Shown here: piece by piece, positions 55,201 through 64,000 of the stretch | Position numbering within the stretch: the stretch's first letter is position 1 | Layout: every line of letters begins with the position of its first letter | Source of the DNA: Craspedostauros australis | Lineage: Eukaryota; Bacillariophyta; Bacillariophyceae; Mastogloiales; Achnanthaceae | Assembly (NCBI GenBank): GCA_026770025.1 | Contig: JAMXDE010000028.1 | Location: forward strand, 682,001-746,000 | Length of the DNA stretch: 64,000 nt | Reading direction: 5' to 3' | Notes under the pieces: model-generated | What the model was told of the DNA's origin: nothing | Seen by the model: the letters and a program-made list of their open reading frames with translations, nothing else | The model's database searches: none | Translations under genes and position numbers: made by a program

Positions 55201-56635
55201 GAAGTTTTGCAATGAAGTCGGCATCCGGGCGCACTTGTGCAAGAGCATGCTCAAATTGGTTGTCAACCACTTTATCTCCATACAGATCACATTTGAATAT
55301 GGGCTCTCTGTGGAATCAGCCATGGCCATTACGGCATCCGGAATGATGGGTCTGGCAACGGGTGATTTCGAGTTCGCCATCCGCTGTGGAGATTTAGCGC
55401 ACCGTGTCGTTCGCAAGACGAATGGCACGGCAGTAGCTGGCTGGGTCACAATGGTCACGTCACTGTATATTGACCCCTACACCGTGCCATTAACCGATAT
55501 CATCCAGCGTCTCCGCACGGGATACATGATCTCGATGGAGGCAGGCGAATTTGAAGTCGGTTTCATGAACTGGCAGATCAGCAATGTCTTTGCGTTCTTC
55601 GCAGGCTACGAACTCAGGCCCCTGCTCAAAGCAGCAGAAATCACCCACGAGCAATACCGGATGTACCGTGTCGAATCCATGATTGGTACGTCCCAAGCGT
55701 TCCTCACGTTGTTCCGAGTGCTCTCCGGAGCCGAACCTCCTGACTGGGACAAGCTGGAAGAACAATCACGAAGAAACCTGAAGAAGGAGAAGCTCGATGG
55801 ATCTGAGACCTACGAGCTCATTCCGTACTTCCAGACCACACTCATCCTTGCAGTGTACATGCGACGCCACCACATTGCACAAGGCCTGCTCAAATGCTTC
55901 AACTTGGTTTCGAGCGAAGACACTTCTTTACTTACGATTGCGCCGCGCGAATTCTTCGGTGGTCTGGTCTACGCTAATCTTTACCGCGAGACCGGCAAGA
56001 AGAAGCACCTGCGCAAAATGCAGAAGCTCCACAAGCAACTGCGGACCGTCACAACCGCAAAAGGACCCAACTGCCTTCATTACCCCTTGATTCTAGATGC
56101 CGAAGAGCTCGCCATCCGCAAGGGTGGAAGGAAGGTGCGGAGCGTGAAGAACGCTTACGACAAGGCCATCGCAGTTGCCGCCAGGTCATCTTACATCCAA
56201 GACGCTGGTCTCGCTTGCGAGATGGCTGGTGAGTACTTCGTGCTGCATGGGCAGAAGGAGCTGGCCACAGAGTACCTTTCTAAGTCGGTGCAGTACTTCA
56301 GGGCATGGGATTGCGTCCTGAAGGTCGATGATATCAAGCAGCGGAGGTCAGAGTACATCAGAGACCTTTCAATGGAGGGTGGTGGCCTCCCAGGCATCCG
56401 TTCTCATGGCATCCTTTCTGGTACTGACGGCGACATGATGAAGCACACATCGGAGAGAACGAAGATCGATCTGGTGTCAACGTACACCCCCACAAAGTCC
56501 CATGTTGCGCACAGTATGAAGAGTGTCAGCCAATCGGCATCAGAAGAAGCAGACCAAAGCAATAGCCACAGAGTCGAGACAGAGCAGCAGGACATCGATA
56601 TCGACCACGTTTCTGTGCTGACAGATGCAAGTTAA
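52280..56635 (+). CDS. STAND-type AAA ATPase with helical repeats
   Basis: An intronless frame of 1451 aa. A His/Asp/Ser-rich disordered N-terminus (~1-195) precedes an NTPase of the predicted-ATPase (AAA_16/COG3899-like) class. Walker A is G206-V-S-G-T-G-K-S213, Walker B is VYFFIDDLQW with Asp477-Asp478, and a winged-helix-like segment holds FAHDRIQQAAYGMIP. A low-complexity insert (about 320-435, including QQQQQQQQ and MSMSMSM runs) interrupts the ATPase core. The C-terminal ~600 residues are alpha-helical, TPR-like (AAGYLQKATNALRR, DVGYKLGYEAIDKA, ELATEYLSKSVQYF). In bacteria and diatoms this module often sits before kinase or cyclase domains, but none follows here. The tail is Ser-rich and acidic. 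The likely role is nucleotide-dependent signalling or scaffolding. Confidence 0.85.
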   Translation: MTDVLQQNDPSKMHGHENKQHCNRHRQHHHKPNFSSGREFYDDGYTEEEQNAAELPTTMIAGSVPGLSTHVGRLGGCTEDTMGGGHVDGQHGTASGDDDDESPSPAAGVPSSSPNIFFGMQKELKKLHQIRDCIIHGTTFHRRQQPNDDDDNDDDENKTTPFSGSNQSRGTSTKEMDTATIPSTTASSLGTDLERDKLLPAVLVWGVSGTGKSRLVDQFLQESCTCIHHAGVQEGSGDETGEAGRPPRHDLTCCSCCYVLRGKYDECTGGSDPFSAIVQALNDFSRQLHNGSKEELERMRVCVRQAFASDEKLQQRPSTNTNPSNVTMNKASSNMSCDNSTSHRQQQQQQQHEGGDETSRVSSSLRALISVIPSLSILLPPTDMGMSMSMSMSMDKQGSHNTHGNSSNELTHDRGSQMDDGNDGVSVSVASAVRQRQTAQSAPGKSFDSAWKQLQFIFQKFVKAICTPQKPVYFFIDDLQWSSTVSFDLLAGLIADPEMRNFMFLGIIRQETDPHSNEAMELTEDAPLRTCFLDVLSARKLEQITIHNLSPRNLTKLVSELLDRPAEDVAVLSKKLYAKTQGNVYFTLQALEELERKNILIYSRIFFQWEWNLGDDEELPVSDNIVSAIESKLKELPEQLQLVLSVAAYIRASFDLQTLWLVLQNEAEHAAGVFSTMPGPSSKEGAPVSRKSFQEHAVAKLMDANEVSHLLEQAVLERLILNPIGGSNYRFAHDRIQQAAYGMIPYGEQREMLRVRIGHCLLDHYRALTDANQSILDSSPPPTNNDTDQANDADGLLFVAADHLNSVQCKDHMFSVVMNLEVGEKALQMAALAPAAGYLQKATNALRRVQNPWDEHYSVCFRLYSARSAVELSLGHFDVGYKLGYEAIDKARSLDEKLPIYLSIMHSLGRENRHLEAFKIGISTMRQIKEFPKRFLAMHAVAGLSKVKAYFKAYTDEDILNLPLIQDPRKAITVKFCNEVGIRAHLCKSMLKLVVNHFISIQITFEYGLSVESAMAITASGMMGLATGDFEFAIRCGDLAHRVVRKTNGTAVAGWVTMVTSLYIDPYTVPLTDIIQRLRTGYMISMEAGEFEVGFMNWQISNVFAFFAGYELRPLLKAAEITHEQYRMYRVESMIGTSQAFLTLFRVLSGAEPPDWDKLEEQSRRNLKKEKLDGSETYELIPYFQTTLILAVYMRRHHIAQGLLKCFNLVSSEDTSLLTIAPREFFGGLVYANLYRETGKKKHLRKMQKLHKQLRTVTTAKGPNCLHYPLILDAEELAIRKGGRKVRSVKNAYDKAIAVAARSSYIQDAGLACEMAGEYFVLHGQKELATEYLSKSVQYFRAWDCVLKVDDIKQRRSEYIRDLSMEGGGLPGIRSHGILSGTDGDMMKHTSERTKIDLVSTYTPTKSHVAHSMKSVSQSASEEADQSNSHRVETEQQDIDIDHVSVLTDAS

Positions 56636-58448
56636 TATAAAATAAATTGAGCAGAGTAAGTATGTAAGCTCTTGTACCTCCAAATACACACGTGATGCTA
56701 CCAGGCCCAGGTTACCATACGTAGACACCATAGGACTCGATACCGTCTGGTAGTTTATCGCTTTCCCCATCCCATCATGCACAGCATGTCAAGATAATGA
56801 ATAAGCAACTAGCGAGAGTGCTCTCTAACATGCACGACCTCCAGCTTGCAGTGTGGTACTGTAGACTTCATCACTGAGCAACAACGCTTTCCCGCAAGTC
56901 CTACTGGTTTGGGCATGGGCTGGTATTGTAACAGCAGACTCGTGAATCAATCTAACCACCTGCCTGCTCGGCACAGTTCGCAGCATTCGCATGTCTTCCG
57001 ATGAGTCTCCAGGTATCGGTGGAGAGAAAGAGCAAAGTTCTTTGGACTTGCTTTGTTGGCCTTGTATCATCTGTCAGTCTACGACCTAGCCGCACAGCAA
57101 CTCAAATACCAGAACATTCAAGATAACGAACAGACTCTGTTCTGCAAAACAATGAAGCCACCGAAACGGTATCAATATTGACTAAGTGGATCGAAATAGT
57201 TGCCGTAAGCGTGTCCCTTGTTGTATTGTATAAGAGCCCATTCAGTCACAAACCAACGAGTCGCGGGGGGAGCAGTCTACATGCGTTTTCAGGTTATTGC
57301 AGAATAATATGCAACGTGTTGTGAAGTATATATAAAAAAATATCCGAGGTGGATCATCATTATATTAGATAAGTTATGGGCTGCTGTGGGTTTCAGGTAG
57401 ACTCCTTGTAGGCACGCACGAAGTGAAGACGAACGGATGGTGTCAGAACACGATTTCGTTGATGGGGCTTCGGATCGACGAGAAATACAGCATCACAGTG
57501 GCCAGCTGGTGGTTTCTGGTGGATTCCAAAGAGAGACGCTAGCGCTAAGTAGCGAGAAGCCTTGAAACCTTTTTGTTGGTCTTCGAAGATGTCAAACAAG
57601 ACAAGATTGATCTTTTTGGGGCAACGAGATAATATCAACGTTAAACATGAATCATCCTTTGTATGTGCTTTTTTCGTGCGTTCTCTGTTTGACTCGTGCT
57701 GGAAAATATTCGAATTATTTCGATCCAATCGTTGTGTTTCCTACTGATCGACAGTTTGGGGGTCATGCGTACAGACGGATGTTTTGTCATGTACATAGCA
57801 CCAGAATGAATTGACGATCTTGTGGTTCCGTTTCTGTTCCCGTTCCTGTCTCACCAAAAGACGCGCCGAATTGGTTGCATCTGGCAGGCGTGCTTCATGA
57901 CCGTCGCAACGAAACGTCAGGGGAGCGAGACGAAATGATTGGACTGAGAATTAAATGATGACGTTTGATAGTGTCAACAACGAAATCAAGTGAACAATCA
58001 TCTCATTTTGAATGTGAACCTGCATCATACACGTATCACGCATGTAGACATTATGTAGACAAGTCCTTTTGAGGACGAACTCTATTGTAGGACGTGACGC
58101 AAGCCAATATGTAAACTGAACACCCTTGCTCCAAAGTGATGATGAGCGGGAGGGTTCCACCATTTCCCTCCCCCAGCTTCCTCACTACCACCCAGAAGAC
58201 TACAGTTACTTCAATGCTTCATCAATGCTCTACTTCTGAGGTTCGAAATGATGGTGTCATATATATACCTCACTGATTATAACTGTTAAGTTATGCGCTG
58301 GGGGGTGCTTTGATTCTGCCTTGTTTATTCTCCATGTCTGCACGCAGTGGGAACGGATGTGTCAGTATTATGATCGTGTTGGGAGAGAGGGCTGTGTCCA
58401 TTGGGCAGGTCTGTTTGCTGGCGATGTTGTGGTGGCAGGGGAATCGTC
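56636..58448. other. Gene-poor intergenic region
   Basis: No recognised gene. A minus-strand frame at 57393-57728 (111 codons) has no domain. The sequence is A/T-richer than the flanking genes and grades into the decayed retroelement zone. Confidence 0.4.
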
Positions 58449-59381
58449 TCAGGGTGCGATCCGCCTATAGTTCCATTTCCAATTCACAAGCACTGCCGTG
58501 GCTGGTGGCACATTGCCTCCAAGGCCTTGGTGCATGGCTTGGACCCACGGAATGAGCTGGGCGGTCTGCTCAGTGTGCGGATGATGCTCCCAAAGTGGGT
58601 GCAGGACTGCAGGGATGGTAGTTGGCGGGCATATTCGCAGCATCTGAAAATATTGGAGCAGCACGGGCGTCGTGTCATTGGAAGTCTGGGACGCTTTGAC
58701 CTTGGTCTGGTCCTGCCATTGCATCAGTGTCATGTGCCACATGAGGTTGGTGACACTGTCCTGCCAATTGTGAAGTAGTCGAGGGCGCGCCTGTGATGGT
58801 GAGGTGCCATGGGAGGTGCTTGTGCACTCCACTGCATTGCCCATCCGCCCTAAATCATGGCCATCCAGCCTACTTTTCTTTGCTGCAGCTGTATGGATTT
58901 GGTGGGGGAGTCGCGAACGCCAGAGAGATGATGGTGTCAACATGGCTTGGATCCAACACCTGATGTCGAACAGTGTGGACAAGACTATCCACAAATGTCT
59001 AACACAACCATCAACCATGTTGTTGATCACAGCATCACTCTCCATCATCATCTCAGTCTGAGGATGCATTGAACTGGAACGCCTGTCAAGTATGTCCATG
59101 ACACAGTTACTTCTACAGAAGGTCAAAACCTCAGAATCCTGGATGGAACCCATCACTCTCCAATCTTCACGACAGTGGAAAGCTGGAATGCAACTGCTGG
59201 CCGATGAAGTGCCAATAAAGTACACAAACAAAGCATCACTGCAAATACACAAAAAACATATGTAAAATGTGCATGGGTGCTCCTCCAACCAAAGCAAGCT
59301 CATGTGTGGTACAAAGTAGCTATTCTGCATCAATTGTGATGAGAGCATGGTGTGAGAGCCTGTACAAAGCAGAGAACACAA
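58449..59381 (-). other. 310-codon open frame, unrecognised
   Basis: The longest frame in the decayed zone. Its composition is odd, rich in Cys, His, Met, Gln and Trp, and the second half is Pro/Gln/Trp-rich. It lies just downstream of the minus-strand copia pol relic and in the same orientation. It could be part of that element or a chance frame, since CpG loss removes few stops on one strand. No function is assigned. Confidence 0.2.
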
Positions 59382-59570
59382 GAATTATGGTTTTGGTGTG
59401 AGGTGGAGTAAAAGCGTGAAGTCTCTGTCCACACAGATGGACAATATCCAGACTGTGACACCTGCTACAATTGATGGACTGGGATGACCAAACGATCCAA
59501 AAGTATGTAACTACTCTAATCAGTTTCAGCCGCTGCTTGCTTCATGTTGCTGGCCACACAGGGACATCAC

Positions 59571-61745
59571 TCAGGAGATGTGGTCCCAGTGCCTCGTGAA
59601 GAGGGGCGGAGAGGTCTGCTTGGTAGACATGTCGGCAGCAATCAAAGCAGACAAGTTTCTGCGAACGCAATGTGGTCGTTTTCCACCCAGTGTTGAACAG
59701 CAAAATGTCGAATGGCGCCGTGGCGTGTGCGACGCGAGGGCTGCTGTGCGTTGGCCATCATGAGCGCAATTCAGTTGTTCTCGTACAGCACCGTACCACA
59801 TCGCTGAAGTACACCAAGCTTGCCAAGGATGCAACGAATGCATAATGTCATGCGACCAGCATCGGAAGCACAGAGAAGTTCAGCCTCTGTGCTGGACATG
59901 GCGACCGTGATCTGCACTCTCGGTTTCCATGCGATGGCAGCAGCAGCAAGATGGAAAACGATGGACGACACTAACTGTTGTTGCTGAGTGTCCATGGCCC
60001 AATCACTGTCAGCATACCTTTAGAGGAAATTGGGTTGTTCTGCTGGATGGCCAAATACATCATCATGTGCTGGCATTTGCTTGGCTGGAACAGGCATGGG
60101 CGGTAGTGCAGGGACAGCGTCAGTGCAATGTAGCGCGATGCCTTGAGCGGGAGTGCGGAAGAGATATCAAGAAACCTGCTTGGCGACAGCGAAATGATCT
60201 ATGGCCAGCCTTGCCAAGAATTGCAAAAGTTTCACGATGGGAAAAGCGATGGCTGGCCTACAGGTGATCATGGGACAGATGAGTTTGCCAACAGCCTCAC
60301 AATAGCATTCAATGTCTGCCTGTGCCTGCTTGAGACCAAATGTATCCAAGGCTTCAGAATCGTCCAGCTTGCGTATGTGCGTATTGCCATAGTTGAGATT
60401 CAATAAGGGACAGACTATTACCGGACACGGTATCAACCCAATTGGAGAAATTCTTGTTTTGGCGCGAAATCTTCCGACTTGATTGACCACCAAATCTTTT
60501 CTCCTCCTTTCTCTCCTCCATTCACGAATCCATCATGACTCAAGCATTACCAACCTGACTCACACCCTACCTTGGGAACTATTTGCTCCTCAGATCCTCT
60601 TACTACAACACACCTCGATTCCCTCCATGCTGATGACCACTACACTACCGCCGTGGCTCTGACGTGTGTATCCAACTTGCTTCAACCCAAGCAATGGAAT
60701 CCGAGGGTCAGCTCCAGCCACAGCCACTGCTTCATGACCACCTCAATCAGCTGTCATGATCTACACTGCAGTATGTCTATGTGTACGGAGAGCAAGGCAC
60801 TGTAATGATCGCCTACCCTGTTGCACTGAACCAAGTACATCAGTGCAGGGTCTCGCCAAGTTGTGTGGCATCGTTTCTTCACCCTACTAAAACTACAAGC
60901 TAACTCATATAACAAAGACAAGGATTAGCTACAAAGCACCCTACTACTCATCGTTACAGTTAACTCTTCAATCAGTGCACCTCTCTTGAACTGCATCACA
61001 CGACTATCCCGAAGTCGGCAGATCCAAGAGACATTCTCCACCGATTCGCGCCGACTACGCCCGAATCCTAACTGCCATCATCCATTGGAGTGAGCACACC
61101 ATTCATCTTCTTCTGCTCATTCCATTTGAAAACTTTGTTGAGATGTGTACTATATTTTGGATGGAGACATGTGTGGCGGTTTGGATCAGATCTGCACCAA
61201 TGAAGTGTTGGAGAACGCTGAATCATTTCATGGGAATGAACAGGAACGAATCCAAGCTCATCGCAGATCATGGAGCAAGCCACTACATTGCTGCATGCAA
61301 TGGCAAAGTCATCAACCTGACATAGAAAGAGCATGTTGTGTTCTTTGTAAGCGCCGTGGCATAGGCATAGAGCATGCGTGGTGGGCCTGAAACCCATGCG
61401 CTACAGCTGTGCATCGATGTGCACCGCCCACTGCCATAGTGCTCAGGAATGACCCTGAAGATTCTTGCTGATGAGAGTCATGCAGCCACACGGAATGGGT
61501 ACGCGTCCTTACGACTGCCACCAGTCAGCAAAGGGGCTGTCAACATGCATGAAGTACTTCTGTGCACCACAAGAAGCCTCAGCAAATGCATTGTAAATGT
61601 CAGCGCCATAGATGGTCTTGTTCTCCATGGTTGTGACAGCAATGAACAGCCAGAAATCCGTAGCAGCCAGAGTAGCCGTGAACGTGTGCCCTGTGATTGC
61701 TGCCTTGCCTGTTGGAATGTACATATGTGTATGTGCATCGCTCAC
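59571..61745 (-). mobile_element. Decayed Ty1/copia pol fragment, minus strand
   Basis: Collinear copia pieces in shifting frames. The RT start (61745-61509) has LAATDFWLFIAVTTMENKTI and ADIYNAFAEA. RT palm (61397-61068) has MLFLCQVDDFAIACS, the (V)DD motif. The connection region (60493-60167) has EAVGKLICPMITCRPAIAF. RNase H (59995-59571) has AIAWKPRVQITVAMSSTEAE and ends TVLYENN. Multiple frameshifts and stops make it inactive. About 0.57 kb between 61067 and 60494 does not read as pol and may be an insertion. Confidence 0.75.
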
Positions 61746-62560
61746 CCATTGTTCTCTTATGCTCTACGCACAAGCGGCGCAAACATTTGTGTTGTGAGTG
61801 ATCTGTGATTGACCTGTGAGTGATCTGTGATTGATCTGTGATTGATCTGTGATTGATCTGTGATTGATCTGTGGTTGATCGAAATCACATCACAAAATCA
61901 GGCACACACGAAAAATCAGAATTTTGGAAGGGCATTTGTGAACACTCATTTCTGAGAGCATCAGGAATGCAGTCTGTCCATCAACTGACAGAAATGCATG
62001 ACATCGAGCAAGGATTGATGTATTTCACAACTAAACCTCAAATGACAATATCCTTGCCATACCACTGCATCATTGATGGAATATGGAATCTGAAGGATCA
62101 TGGAAGACGACAGCTGACATCAACAGGATGTCATCATGTCACCACATCAACATCTGTCTCCACATCAGATCAAGAAGGTGAAGATTCAATGACCAAGTGA
62201 CATCAAGATCGTGGATATGCAAGGAGGAGTTCAGATGAGACATTGGCGAATACTCACAGAGTAGTGCACCAGTAGAGGACAAAATGATGGAATATGTATC
62301 AAATACAGAGTATGTATCTATCACTGATTATCGCACAGTACCAACACACAAGAGAGAGAGAAAGAGCAAGAGAATACAAGAAATAGCAAGAGAGCATCTC
62401 ACATGCCAACTCATAGTTGGACGATAGTTGAGAGACAACAAGAGTATTGGGAGACTCCAAGAGGCATTGGAACAATGCAATGAAACAGCAAGAAAAAGAG
62501 TAACAACCACCACCACCGTCAACAGTCGCAAGAGTATCCGTGAGCAGAACTTGCCAATAT
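61715..62560 (+). repeat. LTR-like repeat, copy B (CpG-depleted)
   Basis: Homologous to 40390-41191. Many positions that are CG in copy A are CA or TG here, for example the block at 62116-62160 against 40741-40785 and 62395-62420 against 40995-41021. It contains an 11-bp tandem repeat insertion (61796-61880). Homology to copy A stops at the ACTTGCCAA string, the place where the LINE entered copy A. Confidence 0.6.
61796..61880. repeat. Tandem 11-bp repeat array
   Basis: About seven to eight units of GATCTGTGATT with minor variants (GACCTGTGAGT, GATCTGTGGTT) inside LTR-like copy B. The array is absent from copy A. Confidence 0.85.
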
Positions 62561-63115
62561 GCCACATTGCCCAGGATCCACACCTCATGTTTGCTGCTAT
62601 CCATGAGATATGAATGCTGCAGTCTGGATCGCCACTACGGAATGCGACAAGAACGATGTCCAGGGGCGATGTCGAAGACATGTAGCTGCTCTTGGTTGTT
62701 CATGCTGTTCCAGGTGATGTCAGCAGGTGGATGGTTGCCAGATGACAACATGTCGATGTCAAACGCCGTATTGTTGGGATGGCTTGATATTTTGAGCATC
62801 ATGACATGCCATGTGGACACACTGACGGCGACCCACTGCAGCCAATGCCGCAGGGTGCATGCTGGCACTCTCGTGCAGCGTCAGCGGAAGCATAATGACA
62901 TCATTCATGTGGCCGATTGGCTTCTTGAGGTCCAACGGTGGCTGTGGATCAGGTGTTATCACAGTATCTGCCGCAAGCCTGCCTGCAGCAAATACATTAC
63001 AAATGCATTGGACAAGTTGGAACGACAACATGGATCAATACACAACCAACATGGTCCCATGCAGAACAAGAATCATCTGGAAACGGATGACTCCAAACTA
63101 CTAACACCTGACTAA
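62561..63115. other. Decayed region between copia fragments
   Basis: Both strands have frames (62540-63115 plus, 62759-63031 minus) without recognisable motifs. Flanking sequences are retroelement relics, so this is probably the same. Confidence 0.35.
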
Positions 63116-63940
63116 CAACACCAGTTCCAGCAGCTCATCGGGATGATGAACCGAGTTGTTCAACTTGGACGTTTTGATTTTGCATTTGCAACTTCTTCAC
63201 TTTCACGTTTCGCTGCATCATCTCGCAAAGGACGCCTTGAGAGAGCCATCAAAGTATGGGGATATCTAGAGCACAAGTCCACATTGCAAACACAGATTGG
63301 CTCTTGCCCGATGATATTTGACAACTTCAATGCAACACCATCCAATCCAGCAATGGCCTCACAGATGAAGGAGGAATACCTGGAAGCATCAGAGGAAATC
63401 GACAACAGATCGCCAAAGCTGATCTACCTACAACTGCCAATGTATGCATTCGTCAATGGCGATCATGCACACGATTGAGTCACATGAAGATCCAATGCTG
63501 GCATCATTCTATGCCTTGGAAGAACACCAGTATACTTCTCAAGCAAGAGGCAATCATCAGCCACAACTTCAACATACGGCACCAAATTCAATGTCATGGG
63601 ATCCGTGGCAGAAGAGATCATTGTGCTACAATGTGCACTCCAATTGCTGAGGGTGCAAGTCAAGTTGCCAGTAATCGCATCATGTGACAACAATGCTGCA
63701 ATCTCGAACACGACGATCACAGAGAGCCTGCTACAAAAGAAGCATGCAGCGATATCATTTTGCAAAGTCCGCGAATCTGTGTGAGCTGGTATGCAAGTGC
63801 CGGTATATGTTCCGCCAGCACAAAACTTTGCAGATATGCTCACAAAAGCACTGGCGAGACCAGCACTCGCCACTTTCGTCACTGCTCTGTTCGACGGGAG
63901 TCATCCTCAAGATGAAGGGGCGTGCCAGCTTTCACTGTAA
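63116..63940 (+). mobile_element. Decayed Ty1/copia RNase H fragment, plus strand
   Basis: QLGRFDFAFATSSLSRFAA and IKVWGYLEHK (63143-63478) match the copia segment before RNase H. After a frameshift, SVAEEIIVLQCALQLL and ASCDNNAAISNTT follow (63596-63784). Then a TGA at 63782-63784 precedes VPPAQNFADMLTKALARP (to about 63940). It is the 3' end of a pol gene in the orientation opposite to the 59.6-61.7 kb fragment, so two elements are involved. Confidence 0.75.
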
Positions 63941-64000
63941 ACTATACCACTTACAAATCAAATTGGTGTGCGCTTCGGCACTTTGTTTGGCTGGTTTTCT

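Overview
This is a nuclear segment of a diatom or close stramenopile relative. The evidence is three near-identical diatom-type NRT2 nitrate transporter genes, short spliceosomal introns of GTAAGT...CAG type, long intronless genes with Q/H/S-rich linkers, and Ty1/copia and APE-type non-LTR retroelement relics. The species is not identified. I see no CRISPR array, and no tRNA or rRNA gene that I could support.

Layout. Positions 1-13 kb carry an isochorismatase-fold protein lacking all three catalytic residues, a two-exon LSm3 gene divergent from it, a very large PH/C2/transmembrane protein, and a broken GT32 (OCH1-like) glycosyltransferase. Positions 13-20 kb hold a large inverted duplication: two NRT2 genes with their promoters and 3' flanks, arms of about 2.6 kb facing outward from a 1.6 kb spacer. 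Positions 20-35 kb are an ordinary gene-rich stretch: an Erv41/Erv46-family cargo receptor, a stramenopile repeat protein, a coiled-coil protein, a fusion of a zinc-type macrodomain to a class M sirtuin (SirTM), and a four-exon C2/transmembrane protein related to the one at 3.7-8.9 kb. Positions 35-38 kb hold a third NRT2 copy. Positions 38-51 kb are transposon territory: an 8.5 kb non-LTR retrotransposon with a 16-bp target-site duplication, inserted in an older LTR-like repeat, followed by a small terminal-inverted-repeat element. Positions 52-57 kb encode a 1451-residue STAND-type ATPase. Positions 57-64 kb contain decayed copia fragments in both orientations and a second, CpG-depleted copy of the LTR-like repeat.

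How the genes relate. The three NRT2 genes form a dispersed family kept nearly uniform over the main exon and 3' flank, probably raising nitrate-uptake dosage. The macrodomain-SirTM fusion places a predicted ADP-ribosyl writer and eraser in one polypeptide and is the most unusual intact gene here. The two PH/C2/TM genes look like diverged paralogues of a membrane-tether-like family. Exon boundaries were chosen by reading frame, splice consensus and domain continuity, and no transcript evidence was available.
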